NCBI RefSeq assembly: GCF_018860155.1
Contig: NZ_JAHKNI010000002.1
Coordinates: 680,935-744,934 of the forward strand
Source: Nocardia albiluteola
Lineage (GTDB): Bacteria; Actinomycetota; Actinomycetes; Mycobacteriales; Mycobacteriaceae
Reading direction: 5' to 3'
Length of the DNA stretch: 64,000 nucleotides
Position 1 is the first letter of the stretch; each line of letters begins with the position of its first letter. The notes under the pieces were generated by a model that worked only from the letters and a program-made list of their open reading frames with translations, was not told the origin of the DNA and made no database searches. Positions 45,327 to 54,226 of this stretch are shown in pieces. A program made the translations under genes and the position numbers.

Positions 45327-46793
45327 TCATTGGTTGCCCGGTGCGGGCGGGATGCTCATGCCCGAGGGGACCGGGATCTGGAACGTCAGGGTGAAGCCCG
45401 GCGCGACCGGGATGCTCAGCGGCGCCTGGCTCAGTCCCGGCGGAGTAGATTCGGTTGTCGGCGTGGGGGTTTCGGTGGTGGTCGGCGCCGCCGATATCGT
45501 GGTCGTCACCTCGGGCTGCGTCGGGGCCTGGCCGCCGCTGGACAGCAGCGCCGTGAAGGCCGCCACGACCACGAAGACGAGGATCGCCAGGATGATCGCT
45601 CCGGCGACAATCCCGAGGGCCCGGGCGGTCAGCATCGGATGGCGCCGGGCGGCGGCGGGCGCTGAGACCAGGACCGCGGGGGCTCCGGTCGGGGGCGGCG
45701 GATCCGGGTTCGCGAGCACCCGTGTCGGGAGTGGGCCCGCCTGCCAGGGGTGCGCGCGGGCCGGAGCGGGTCCCCGTGGCATCGGCCCGTCCATGACGGT
45801 CATGGTCCTCGTTCGTGCCGGCCCGGCTGCGGGAGGGACGGTCTGGTTCGGCTGCGCCCCCGGCGAGCCGGTATCCGGCTCGGCTTCCACGGGGTATCCG
45901 GTGGCGGCCGCGGCCCGGCCGGTCGCCGCGGTGGCCGGCAGTCTCCGCGTCGCCGATGGTTGCTCGAGTACCGGCGGTGTGCGCGAAATCGGTTGCGCCA
46001 TACCGATGGCGGCCAGGGCCGCGGCGGCCAGCTCGCCGGCGCTGCGGTACCGATCGGCGGGCTGCTTGGCCATGCCGCGCGCGATCACGTCGTTCAGCGC
46101 CGCGGGGGCCGAATCCGCCCGCGGCGGATCCTCCTTCAGGTGGGCATGCAGTTGCTGCACCGGGTCCGTATCGCCGAACGGCCTTTGCGCGGTGAGGCAT
46201 TCGTACAGCACGCAGGCGAGCGAATAGATGTCCGAGCGGGCGTCGGCACTGCCGGTGAACCGTTCGGGCGCCATGTACGCCATCGTGCCGACCGTGAAAC
46301 CCGTTGCGGTGATATTGGTTTGGTTCGAGACGTGCGCGATTCCGAAGTCGATCAGGTACGCGAAACCGCTCGCGTGCACAATGATGTTGGCGGGCTTGAC
46401 ATCCCGGTGCACGAGCCCGGCCGCGTGCGCGGCGTCCAGTGCCTGCGCGACCTGTGCGACGAGATCCACCGCCCGCGCCGCATCCATCGGGCCGACGCGC
46501 AGCCGCCCGGCCACGTCCACCCCGGGAATGTGGGCCATGTCCAGGAACAGCCGCCCGTCGACCTCACCGTAGGTGTGGATCGGCACCACATGGGGATTGT
46601 CCAGCCGCGCGCCGATCGCGGCCTCGCGCTCGAACCGCCGCCGATAATCCGGATCCTGACCAGCGGTCACCGACAGAATCTTCAACGCCACCGAGCGCCC
46701 GGCCACGGTGTCCTGCGCCAGCCACACCTCACCGGCCGACCCCCGCCCGATGAGCCGATCGAGCCGGTACGTGCCGAACCGCTGCCCGGTCAT
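45327..46793 (-). CDS. Membrane Ser/Thr protein kinase
   Basis: A 488-residue Hanks-type kinase. The kinase domain (about 6-260) has the glycine loop IGRGSAGEVWLA, the catalytic Lys in SVALKIL, HRDVKPANII, DFGIAHVSN and the MAPERF motif. A Pro/Ala-rich juxtamembrane region follows, then one helix (about 392-420, LGIVAGAIILAILVFVVVA) and an external tail rich in Thr and Pro with no known sensor domain. ATG 46793 gives MTGQRFGTYRLDRLIG, the family start. It is most like actinobacterial PknF/PknH/PknI-type kinases. Substrates are unknown; it lies downstream of a MerR gene and beside a 105-bp duplication. Confidence 0.92.
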   Translation of the reverse strand: MTGQRFGTYRLDRLIGRGSAGEVWLAQDTVAGRSVALKILSVTAGQDPDYRRRFEREAAIGARLDNPHVVPIHTYGEVDGRLFLDMAHIPGVDVAGRLRVGPMDAARAVDLVAQVAQALDAAHAAGLVHRDVKPANIIVHASGFAYLIDFGIAHVSNQTNITATGFTVGTMAYMAPERFTGSADARSDIYSLACVLYECLTAQRPFGDTDPVQQLHAHLKEDPPRADSAPAALNDVIARGMAKQPADRYRSAGELAAAALAAIGMAQPISRTPPVLEQPSATRRLPATAATGRAAAATGYPVEAEPDTGSPGAQPNQTVPPAAGPARTRTMTVMDGPMPRGPAPARAHPWQAGPLPTRVLANPDPPPPTGAPAVLVSAPAAARRHPMLTARALGIVAGAIILAILVFVVVAAFTALLSSGGQAPTQPEVTTTISAAPTTTETPTPTTESTPPGLSQAPLSIPVAPGFTLTFQIPVPSGMSIPPAPGNQ

Positions 46794-46860
46794 CGGACCA
46801 CCCCCACCGGACGCGCGATGTCGCCACGACGTGATGCGGCGGATCCGATCGCCGCGCGTG

Positions 46861-47070
46861 CCGAACCCGACGCGCGAGCGGTCCTGTTGCCGCATTGCCG
46901 GAACATATCCCGACCCTAGACCGAGCGGGCGAGTGGGAGCCAGTGAGCTCGACGACAGGCGCGCGCCGAATCCGATGCGCGAGCGTTCCTGATGTCGCGC
47001 TGCCGGAACATATCCCGACCCTGTACCGAGCGGGCGAGTCGGAGCCAGTGGGCTCGACGACAGGTGCGGG
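46861..47070. repeat. Tandem duplication of a 105-bp unit
   Basis: Unit 1 (46861-46965) and unit 2 (46966-47070) are direct, ungapped copies with scattered differences. The block GCCGGAACATATCCCGACCC is identical in both, as are GAGCGGGCGAGT and CTCGACGACAGG. The repeat fills most of the divergent gap between the kinase start (46793) and the DUF1707 gene (47085), so it may duplicate promoter or operator sites. Confidence 0.85.
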
Positions 47071-47084
47071 GTTAATCTCGTCCT

Positions 47085-47510
47085 ATGGCCGATTCACCCG
47101 ACATCCGCATCGGTACCGCGGAGCGTGAGGACGCCATTCGGCGTCTCTCGGATCATTTCGCCGCCGGGCGGCTCTCGGTCGCCGAGTTCGACGAGCGCAG
47201 CGCGCGGGTCGCGGCGGCGATGACGCGCGGGGACCTGACGCCGGTGTTCGCCGACCTGCCCGAGCCGGTCGCGGCGGACGCACCCGCCGCGCCGGCCGAG
47301 CATCGCGGACGCAGGCCCGAGGTCGGCGGTTCCGTGATGGGGCTGGTCGTCATCGCGGCGCTGGTGCTGTTCTTCCTGACGCACACCTGGCTGTGGTTCC
47401 TGATGATCCCGGCGGCGGGGATCCTGTTCGGCGCGGCCGGGCAGGGCGGGCGGAGTGGCCGCCGGCGCGATCGCCGCATCGAGCGGCGCGACCGGCGGCG
47501 GGGGCGGTAG
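47085..47510 (+). CDS. DUF1707 domain membrane protein
   Basis: A 141-residue protein. Residues about 5-57 are a DUF1707/SHOCT-like domain (IRIGTAEREDAIRRLSDHF, AGRLSVAEFDERSARVAAA), found in many actinobacterial membrane proteins of unknown function. A 2TM region follows (VIAALVLFFLTHTW and FLMIPAAGILFGAA), with a very basic Arg-rich C-terminus. ATG 47085 lies 14 bp after the 105-bp duplication. The next gene starts immediately after its stop, so they are co-translated. Function unknown. Confidence 0.82.
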   Translation: MADSPDIRIGTAEREDAIRRLSDHFAAGRLSVAEFDERSARVAAAMTRGDLTPVFADLPEPVAADAPAAPAEHRGRRPEVGGSVMGLVVIAALVLFFLTHTWLWFLMIPAAGILFGAAGQGGRSGRRRDRRIERRDRRRGR

Positions 47511-47849
47511 ATGGAGCCGATCGAGATCAACGCGGGTTCCTGGTACCTGCGCGCGCTGCGCGCCGACGACCGCATCGACGACCGCCCGGCCCTGACCGAT
47601 GGCGGCATCGCCGATCCGGACTACATCGCCCGCCGCACAGCGGACTGGAGCGCCGAGACGGGATATTCGTGGGCGGTCTGCGAGCCGACCACCGCCGAAC
47701 TCGTTGCCGAGATCGTCGTGACGCCCAATGCCGATGGCACGGCGGATATTTCGGGCTGGGCCCGCGAGGGCTACACGGCCGCACTGGAAACCGGGATCAC
47801 CGCGGTGCGGCGATTCGTCTCCGGCGCACTGGGCCTGCGGCCGGTCTGA
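47511..47849 (+). CDS. Short GNAT-like protein
   Basis: A 112-residue protein starting at the base after the DUF1707 stop. EINAGSWYLRALRADDRIDD, YSWAVCEPTTAELVAEIVV and DISGWAREGYTAALETGITAV-RF resemble parts of RimJ/RimL-type acetyltransferases (substrate strand, then helix). At 112 residues it is too short for a complete GNAT fold, and no acetyl-CoA P-loop (Q/RxxGxG/A) is visible. It is either a truncated GNAT or a small related family. Activity is doubtful. Confidence 0.55.
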   Translation: MEPIEINAGSWYLRALRADDRIDDRPALTDGGIADPDYIARRTADWSAETGYSWAVCEPTTAELVAEIVVTPNADGTADISGWAREGYTAALETGITAVRRFVSGALGLRPV

Positions 47850-47995
47850 GCCGCGCTCGCCGAAAGCAGCGAAATGGGCTGCGCGGCAACCGGATCGAGT
47901 CCGCACACGGCTGTGACGAAGAATATTCGCTTTCATTCGGAGATATTTTCGCGCTACGGTTGGCTCCCTGAAATCGAGCACCGGGGAGGCGAGAT

Positions 47996-48175
47996 ATGTG
48001 GGAGTGGAGTAGAACCGTCGCCGAAAGGGCCGCGGCGGCCACCTGGCAGAGCGTGCGGGTGGTGGAGCCGAGGCCGACCGTCACCGATCCGCAGCCGTGG
48101 GCAGTGGCCGCGGTCGCGGAGCCCGAGGAGTCCGAGGGTGCCAGGGCATCCGCCGACTACTGCCTCGCGGGCTGA
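47996..48175 (+). CDS. Small 59-residue protein
   Basis: ATG 47996 follows GGGGAGG at 6 bases and opens a 59-residue frame, starting MWEWSRTVAERAAAATWQ and ending ADYCLAG. It is followed 27 bases later by a perfect 12-bp hairpin, so it looks like a self-contained transcript. No signal peptide or domain is recognised. It has no clear homologue in memory; high third-position GC and the strong ribosome site support it as real. Confidence 0.5.
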   Translation: MWEWSRTVAERAAAATWQSVRVVEPRPTVTDPQPWAVAAVAEPEESEGARASADYCLAG

Positions 48176-48201
48176 TCGCTCCGGGACAACCTGCTCGACG
48201 G

Positions 48202-48229
48202 GCGCCGCGACCCATCGGGGTCGCGGCGC
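48202..48229 (+). terminator. Terminator-like hairpin after the 59-residue gene
   Basis: GCGCCGCGACCC (48202-48213) and GGGTCGCGGCGC (48218-48229) form a perfect 12-bp stem around a 4-nt ATCG loop, then TGTTG. It lies between the small gene and birA. Confidence 0.65.
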
Positions 48230-48314
48230 TGTTGCCTATCGGGGCCGTGTGCGACTCTCCGGCGGATCGTGGTGACGGTCCGGAGCGGACCCGGCGCCGG
48301 GGTAGCCTGCGAGG

Positions 48315-49115
48315 GTGCACAGGCCCCCCTTGGACGCCGCCGGACTGCGGCGCAGCATCGCCGAAACGCCGGAACTCTCGTACTTCTCGGGCATCGAGGT
48401 GGTGGAGTCCACCGGATCCACCAATGCCGACCTGATCGCCCGGGCGGCCGATCCACAGGCCGACCGTCAGGTCCTGATCGCCGAGACACAGGACCATGCC
48501 CGCGGCCGGTACGACCGCGCCTGGTCGAGCCCGCCGCGCGCGCAGATCTCGATGTCGATCCTGGTGCGACTGCACGACATCGATCCCGAGGTGCTCGGCT
48601 GGCTGCCGCTGCTGACCGGTGTCGCGGTCGTGGACGCCGTGCGCGCGACCACGGGAGTGAACGCAAAACTCAAGTGGCCCAACGATGTTCTCGTCGACGG
48701 CGGCAAGCTGGCGGGCATCCTGGCGGAGATCGCGGCCGTCGGCGCGGCGCCCGCGGTGGTGGTCGGCATCGGTCTCAATGTCAGCCTCACCCAGGACGAA
48801 CTGCCCGTCCCGCACGCCACCTCGCTGACCCTGGCCGGTGCTCCCGACGTCGACCGCACCGCCCTGGTGCAATCCATGCTGCGTGAATTCGCGCGCCAGG
48901 TCACCCGCTGGCAGGCCGCGAACTGGGATGTCACCGCCCTGGCCGGGGAATATCGCGAACGCTGCACCACACTCGGCGCCCAGGTTCGTGCGGAACTGCC
49001 CGGCGGCGAGATCCTCGCCGGAACCGCCACGGATATCGACGGCAGCGGCCGCCTGCTCATCGACGGCCGCGCGGTCTCCGCAGGGGATGTAACCCACCTG
49101 CGCCCGGCGCGGTAA
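48315..49115 (+). CDS. birA: Biotin-protein ligase
   Basis: A 266-residue biotin ligase that attaches biotin to AccA3 through biotinyl-AMP. Motifs include GRYDRAWSSPPRAQISMSIL (the adenylate loop, with G-R in place of the classical GRGRxG), and LKWPNDVLVDGGKLAGIL with the catalytic Lys. A C-terminal SH3-like cap follows at about 215-266. There is no N-terminal winged helix, so it is a group I enzyme that does not act as a repressor. Starts at GTG 48315. Its substrate AccA3 is encoded 4 kb upstream. Confidence 0.93.
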   Translation: MHRPPLDAAGLRRSIAETPELSYFSGIEVVESTGSTNADLIARAADPQADRQVLIAETQDHARGRYDRAWSSPPRAQISMSILVRLHDIDPEVLGWLPLLTGVAVVDAVRATTGVNAKLKWPNDVLVDGGKLAGILAEIAAVGAAPAVVVGIGLNVSLTQDELPVPHATSLTLAGAPDVDRTALVQSMLREFARQVTRWQAANWDVTALAGEYRERCTTLGAQVRAELPGGEILAGTATDIDGSGRLLIDGRAVSAGDVTHLRPAR

Positions 49116-49213
49116 ACCTGCCCGGAAACCCCGGCGCGGACCGCCGGGGTTCCTTCGCACGGCGCCGGTCGCCGCCATCCGTTCCGCGATCTTCACGCGG
49201 TAGGGTGCGGAAT

Positions 49214-49759
49214 ATGGGTTATCCGGAGGGGCTGCTCGCGCCGGACGAGCAATTACTCTTACACCGTCATCCGCACTGGAAGATGTTGTTCTGGCCTGCG
49301 GTCACCTTCATCCTGGCAACCGCGGTGGCCGGATTCGTCGCCGGGCTGGCCTCGCGGCGCACCGAGGGCACCGCGCAGAACGCGGCGCTGCTCGCCATCG
49401 CGGCGGTCTGGCTGATCCTGCTGCTGTGGCGCTGTGTGGGGCCGGTGCTGCGCTGGCGTACAACGCATTTCATCGTCACCGATCGCCGGGTGCTGGTGCG
49501 CGACGGGGTATTCACCCACACCGGCATCGACATTCCGCTCAATCGCATTGCGAGCGTGCAGTTCCGGAACGGCCTGTTCGATCGGATGCTCGGCACCGGC
49601 ACCCTCATCATCGACGCGGCCTCCGGCGATCCCCTGGAGTACCACGACATTCCGCAGGTGGAACAGGTGCACGGCCTGCTGTACCACGAGGTGTTCGACA
49701 CCCCTCGCAGCGATCCGCCGAACCGCGGTGACGACCGCCGCGCGCCGGGATACCGCTGA
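49214..49759 (+). CDS. PH-domain (bPH2) membrane protein
   Basis: A 181-residue membrane protein matching Rv3278c-type proteins. After EQLLLHRHPHWKMLFWPAV come two helices (about 22-45 and 57-80) and a bacterial PH-like domain (HFIVTDRRVLVRDGVFTH, IDIPLNRIASVQFRNGLFDR, GTGTLIIDAASG). The pattern of DRR-R and IPL-I-V is typical of YdbT/bPH_2 proteins. ATG 49214 is preferred to an earlier GTG. It lies between birA and a two-component system; function is unknown. Confidence 0.86.
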   Translation: MGYPEGLLAPDEQLLLHRHPHWKMLFWPAVTFILATAVAGFVAGLASRRTEGTAQNAALLAIAAVWLILLLWRCVGPVLRWRTTHFIVTDRRVLVRDGVFTHTGIDIPLNRIASVQFRNGLFDRMLGTGTLIIDAASGDPLEYHDIPQVEQVHGLLYHEVFDTPRSDPPNRGDDRRAPGYR

Positions 49760-49800
49760 TCCGTACACGGTCCGCGAGATCATCGACGTAGTCTTGTGCG

Positions 49801-50478
49801 GTGACAGCCGTATTGCTCGCCGAAGATGACGAGGCCATCGCCGCCCCGCTGTCGCGGGCGCTGGGGCGCGAGGGTTACTCCGTGACCGTGGAGAGTTTCG
49901 GCCCCGCCGTCCTCGAGCGTGCGCTGCACGGCGAGCACGATCTGCTGATCCTGGATCTCGGCCTACCGGGTATGGACGGGCTGGAGGTGTGCCGTCAGGT
50001 GCGCGCGAGCGGCGCCGATCTCGCGGTGCTGATGCTGACCGCGCGCACCGACGAGGTCGATTTCGTGGTCGGCCTCGACGCGGGCGCGGATGACTATGTC
50101 GGCAAGCCGTTCCGCCTGGCCGAGTTGCTGGCGCGGGTGCGGGCGCTGTTGCGGCGCAGCGGAATCGGCGACGAGGCCGTCGAGATCGGCGGCGTCCGGC
50201 TCGAGCCGCAGGCGCGCCGGGTGCTGGTCAACGGCCACGAGGTGAACCTGGCCAACAAGGAGTACGAGCTGCTGAAGGTCCTGATCGACAAGGCCGGTCA
50301 GGTCGTCTCGCGCGAGGCGATCCTGCGCGAGGTCTGGGGCGATGCCGATCTGCGCGGCTCCAAGACCCTCGACATGCACATGTCCTGGCTGCGCCGCAAG
50401 ATCGGTGACGAGGGCCCCGTGGCCGAGCGCCGCATCGTCACCGTCCGGGGCGTCGGGTTCCGCTTCAACACCGACTGA
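49801..50478 (+). CDS. OmpR-family response regulator
   Basis: A 225-residue two-component regulator. The receiver domain has acidic AEDDEA, the phospho-Asp in DLLILDLGLPGMDG (about residue 53), Thr in LMLTART and Lys in GKPFRLAELLA. The C-terminal winged helix (about 130-225) includes NKEYELLKVLI and DMHMSWLRRKIGD, followed by TVRGVGFRF. GTG 49801 is the start. Its stop overlaps the ATG of the sensor kinase by one base (TGATG), so the pair is co-translated. The stimulus is unknown. Confidence 0.93.
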   Translation: MTAVLLAEDDEAIAAPLSRALGREGYSVTVESFGPAVLERALHGEHDLLILDLGLPGMDGLEVCRQVRASGADLAVLMLTARTDEVDFVVGLDAGADDYVGKPFRLAELLARVRALLRRSGIGDEAVEIGGVRLEPQARRVLVNGHEVNLANKEYELLKVLIDKAGQVVSREAILREVWGDADLRGSKTLDMHMSWLRRKIGDEGPVAERRIVTVRGVGFRFNTD

Positions 50479-51788
50479 TGCGCCGCCGAATTCTCCGATC
50501 GATGCTGGCCGCGCTGCTCTTCACCACGGTCGTGCTGGGCGTACCGCTGGCCTTCACGGCCTGGCAGTGGGTCGCCGACCTGACCCAGAACGACCTGCAG
50601 GACCGGCTGGACCGGATGTCGCTGGAGTTGCGGGCGCAGGAGCAGCCCGACGGGCTGGTGCACGGCACCCTGGACCTGCATCTGGTGCAGGCGCTGATTC
50701 CGCAGGGCGGCAAGCTGACCATCATCTACCCGACCCCGGAGGACGCCGCGCTCAGCGTCACCGCCGGGGCGTCGCAGGTGAGCGATCCGGTGGTCCGTTC
50801 GCTGTCGATGGGCACCTTCGGCTCGCTGCGCATGGAGGCGCCCTCGGGCCGGATGCACGAGATGCAGTGGCAGGCCGTCGGGGGCGTGGCGCTGCTGGCG
50901 CTGGCGTCGATGTCCTCGGGTGTGGCGGTGGCGATGGTGACCGCGCGGCGGGTGGCCGACCCGCTGCGCGATGTCGCCGCGCGCGCGGCCCGGCTGGCGC
51001 TGGGTGACTTCCGGCTGGAGACCCGGCGGCACCGCATCACCGAACTCGACCGGGTCTCGGACGTGCTCGATGCGGCCGCGGTCGAGATCGCCGGACGGCT
51101 GCAGCGCGAACATGCGCTGGTGGCCGACGTCTCCCACCAGCTGCGCAGTCGCCTCACCGCGGTGCGGCTTCGACTGGACGAGCTGTCCGAGCATCCCGAT
51201 CCGGCCGTGGTGCACGAGGCCGAGGAGGCGATGGCGCAGGTCGATCGGCTCACCGCGGCCATCGACGAGCTGGTGCGCGCCTCCCGGGACGAGAACGCGT
51301 CGGATCGCGATCCGGTCGCGGTGGTCGAGGAGCTGCGCGGGGTGGTGACCGAGTGGCGCCATCCGTTCGCCGAGGCGGGCCGTTCGCTGATCCTGTCGGG
51401 CGATCCGACGCTCCGCGCCCCCGTGACGGGGTCGCGGCTGCGCGAGGCGCTGGCGGTGCTCGTGGACAACGCGCTCATGCACGGCGCGGGCGACTGCACG
51501 GTCTCGGTCCGCACCGTCTACGGCGGCCCGGATCGCGAGCCGCTGGTCGCGGTGGAGGTGGCCGACGAGGGCGACGGCGTGAGCGACGAGTTGGCCCCGC
51601 ACATCTTCGACCGCGGCTTCTCCGGCGCCGGATCCACCGGTGTGGGGCTCGCACTCGCCAGGGCGCTGATCGAGGCCGACGGCGGCCGTCTGGAGCTGCA
51701 GCGCCGCCGCCCGGCCCTGTTCGCGGTCTTCCTGGCCAAGCCGATGCCCGCGCGCTCGGGGATCGGGGCTACGACGGAACCGCGATGA
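50478..51788 (+). CDS. Two-component sensor histidine kinase
   Basis: A 436-residue membrane kinase. An N-terminal helix (about 8-30), an outer sensor region of roughly 100 residues, a second helix (about 135-157) and a HAMP linker precede the dimerisation helix with phospho-acceptor His in LVADVSHQLRSRLTAVR (about residue 218). The ATPase domain has the N-box EALAVLVDNALMHG, G1 VADEGDGV and G2 STGVGLALARAL. It is the partner of the preceding regulator by overlap. The sensor region matches no ligand domain I recognise. Confidence 0.93.
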   Translation: MRRRILRSMLAALLFTTVVLGVPLAFTAWQWVADLTQNDLQDRLDRMSLELRAQEQPDGLVHGTLDLHLVQALIPQGGKLTIIYPTPEDAALSVTAGASQVSDPVVRSLSMGTFGSLRMEAPSGRMHEMQWQAVGGVALLALASMSSGVAVAMVTARRVADPLRDVAARAARLALGDFRLETRRHRITELDRVSDVLDAAAVEIAGRLQREHALVADVSHQLRSRLTAVRLRLDELSEHPDPAVVHEAEEAMAQVDRLTAAIDELVRASRDENASDRDPVAVVEELRGVVTEWRHPFAEAGRSLILSGDPTLRAPVTGSRLREALAVLVDNALMHGAGDCTVSVRTVYGGPDREPLVAVEVADEGDGVSDELAPHIFDRGFSGAGSTGVGLALARALIEADGGRLELQRRRPALFAVFLAKPMPARSGIGATTEPR

Positions 51789-51867
51789 GAACTCGCCCCG
51801 TCGTCCCGGCGCGCTCGTCGCCGGGACCGGCTACCTGAGGGCCGAAGACCTGCCGGAACGGCGGAGG

Positions 51868-52413
51868 TCAGGACTGGCCGAGCTGCTGCTCTTCCTCGTA
51901 GAGCTCCTCGAACTCGTCGACCAGGGCGTCGATCTCGTCCGGGAAGACCCAGCGCTTCATCGTCCAGAACCGGAACACCATCTGCAGGATGTTGCCGATG
52001 ATGAAGGCGCTGAAGAAGTCGGCGATGTTCTCGGTGGTGAGGCTCACATGCGGGGTGCGCAGCTGGAACACGTAGCTCGACACCCACAGCGGCATCATGC
52101 TCAGCAGCACGCCGATGCCGCTGACCACGAAGAACAGCAGCGCCTCGTGGTGGCGCTCCCGCCCGCCGCGGCCCTTGAACGACCACTCCCGGTTCAGGAT
52201 GTAGGACGCGATGACCGCGATCACACCCGAGATGATCTTCGCGGTGACCGGTTTGGGCGCCAGCACCGTGAGCTTGAGGGCGTAGAAGATCCCGCTGTCG
52301 ATGAGGAAGGTAGTGGCGCCGACGATCGCGAACTTGATCAGCTCATGGTGGCGCAATGCGAGGTCCCGCAGGGTTTTGGGCAGGACGTTGACGGCACCGT
52401 CGACGAATGACAC
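51868..52413 (-). CDS. GtrA-family membrane protein
   Basis: A 181-residue protein with four membrane helices (about 27-48, 57-75, 92-112 and 120-150) and the GtrA signature KFAIVGATTFLIDSGIFYAL, then SYILNREWSF. GtrA proteins flip or help move polyprenyl-linked sugars across the membrane for wall polysaccharide modification. The C-terminal acidic tail (DEFEELYEEEQQ) is typical of the Rv3277-like group. ATG 52413 is divergent from purK. The sugar and partner transferase are unknown. Confidence 0.9.
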   Translation of the reverse strand: MSFVDGAVNVLPKTLRDLALRHHELIKFAIVGATTFLIDSGIFYALKLTVLAPKPVTAKIISGVIAVIASYILNREWSFKGRGGRERHHEALLFFVVSGIGVLLSMMPLWVSSYVFQLRTPHVSLTTENIADFFSAFIIGNILQMVFRFWTMKRWVFPDEIDALVDEFEELYEEEQQLGQS

Positions 52414-52525
52414 GTGATGAGTCTACGTGCGTCCCCAAGTGGGCAACCAACCCGCTCGCGATCGCCGGGAAGTGCCCATGACACCATTATGGCTCGTGAC
52501 GTCCCGTTCCTTCGACAATTCGGGC

Positions 52526-53704
52526 ATGCCGACCGTGACCATGATCGGTGGTGGCCAACTCGCGCGCATGACGCATCAGGCCGCGATCGCGCTGGGTCAG
52601 CGGCTGCGGGTGCTGGCCGAACGCCCCGACGACCCGGCCGCGCAGGTGAGTCCCGACACCGTGCTGGGCTCGCACACCGATCTGACGGCGCTGCGCAAGG
52701 CCGCGGTCGGATCGCACGTGCTGACCTTCGATCACGAGCACGTGCCGACCGAGCACCTCGAGGCGCTGATCGCCGAGGGGGTGAACGTGCAGCCGCCGCC
52801 GACCGCGCTGATCTACGCGCAGGACAAGCTGGCGATGCGGCGCAGGCTGGCCGAGTTCGGCGAGCCGATTCCCGCCTTCACCGAGGTGGAATCGGTCGCC
52901 GACGCCGTGCGGTTCGGTGACGAGCACGGCTGGCCGGTGGTGATCAAGGCCGTGCGCGGCGGGTACGACGGCCGCGGCGTGTGGATGGCCGATACCGCCG
53001 CCGAGGTCGAGCCCGTCGTGAAAGATCAGCTGGCGCACGGGGTTTCGCTGCTGGCCGAGCAGAAGGTGCGGCTGCGCCGGGAGCTCTCGGCGATGGTCGC
53101 GCGCTCGCCCTTCGGACAGGCCGCGGTGTGGCCGGTGGTGGAGACGGTGCAGCGCGACGGGCAGTGCGCGGTGGTGATCGCCCCGGCCCCGGACCTGTCA
53201 CAAGAGCTGGCCACGCGCGCGGAATCGCTGGCGCTGCGGTTGGCCGCGGAGCTGGGCGTCACCGGCGTGATGGCGGTCGAGCTGTTCGAGACCGACGACG
53301 GCGAACTGCTGATCAACGAGCTCGCGATGCGCCCGCACAACTCCGGGCACTGGGGAATGGACGGCGCGGTCACCGGTCAGTTCGAGCAGCATCTGCGGGC
53401 CGTGCTGGACTATCCGCTCGGCGACACGAGCCCGCTCGCGCCGGTGACGGTGATGGCGAACATTCTCGGCGCGCCGGTGGCCCCGGACATGTCGATGGAC
53501 GAGCGGCTGCATCATCTGTTCGCCCGGATGCCCGAGGCCCGGGTGCACCTGTACGGCAAGGGTGAGCGTCCGCACCGGAAGATCGGCCACATCAACGTCC
53601 TCGGCGACGACGTGGCACAGGTGCGGGAGAAGGCCGAGCGCGCGGCGCACTGGATGTCGCACGCGGTATGGACCGACGGATGGGATCCCCACGGTGAGCA
53701 CTGA
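52526..53704 (+). CDS. purK: N5-carboxyaminoimidazole ribonucleotide synthase
   Basis: A 392-residue ATP-grasp enzyme of purine synthesis, making N5-CAIR from AIR, bicarbonate and ATP. Motifs include [31 protein letters not shown], the glycine loop [12 protein letters not shown], and [19 protein letters not shown] 52526 starts directly before the family N-terminus; an in-frame ATG at 52478 with a possible GGGAAG site is the alternative. It overlaps purE by 11 bases. Length is close to the usual, without the long C-terminal extension seen in M. tuberculosis. Confidence 0.95.
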   Translation: MPTVTMIGGGQLARMTHQAAIALGQRLRVLAERPDDPAAQVSPDTVLGSHTDLTALRKAAVGSHVLTFDHEHVPTEHLEALIAEGVNVQPPPTALIYAQDKLAMRRRLAEFGEPIPAFTEVESVADAVRFGDEHGWPVVIKAVRGGYDGRGVWMADTAAEVEPVVKDQLAHGVSLLAEQKVRLRRELSAMVARSPFGQAAVWPVVETVQRDGQCAVVIAPAPDLSQELATRAESLALRLAAELGVTGVMAVELFETDDGELLINELAMRPHNSGHWGMDGAVTGQFEQHLRAVLDYPLGDTSPLAPVTVMANILGAPVAPDMSMDERLHHLFARMPEARVHLYGKGERPHRKIGHINVLGDDVAQVREKAERAAHWMSHAVWTDGWDPHGEH

Positions 53705-54218
53705 GGTTTCGAACACCGGCGCCGGGCCGCAGGTCGGCCTGATCATGGGCAGCGACTCCGACTGGCCGACGATGGAGGCTGCGGCGGAAGCGTTGGCGGA
53801 GTTCGGAATTCGCTTCGAGGTCGGTGTCGTCTCCGCGCACCGCACCCCGCAGCGGATGCTCGACTACGCCCGCGGCGCGGCCGGGCGCGGCATCCAGGTG
53901 ATCATCGCGGGCGCCGGCGGCGCGGCGCACCTGCCGGGCATGGTCGCCTCGGCCACCGCCCTTCCGGTGATCGGCGTGCCGGTCCCGCTGAAGTATCTCG
54001 ACGGCATGGACTCGCTGTTGTCGATCGTGCAGATGCCCGCGGGCGTCCCGGTCGCGACGGTCTCCATCGGCGGCGCCCGCAACGCGGGACTGCTGGCCGT
54101 GCGCATCCTCGCCGCGGCCGACCCGGCGCTGCGCACCCACATGGAACAGTTCCAGGCCGGGCTGGAGAACATGGTCCTGGAAAAGGACGCCACCCTGCGC
54201 GCCCGCCTGATGGGCTGA
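53694..54218 (+). CDS. purE: N5-CAIR mutase
   Basis: A 174-residue class I PurE that rearranges N5-CAIR to CAIR. The signature [20 protein letters not shown] (active-site Ser and Asp), [25 protein letters not shown] and GVPV are all present. GTG 53694 overlaps the last 11 bases of purK, so the two steps are co-translated. It ends eight bases from the convergent VapC gene. De novo purine synthesis is certain. Confidence 0.96.
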   Translation: MSTEVSNTGAGPQVGLIMGSDSDWPTMEAAAEALAEFGIRFEVGVVSAHRTPQRMLDYARGAAGRGIQVIIAGAGGAAHLPGMVASATALPVIGVPVPLKYLDGMDSLLSIVQMPAGVPVATVSIGGARNAGLLAVRILAAADPALRTHMEQFQAGLENMVLEKDATLRARLMG

Positions 54219-54226
54219 GGGGGTAG

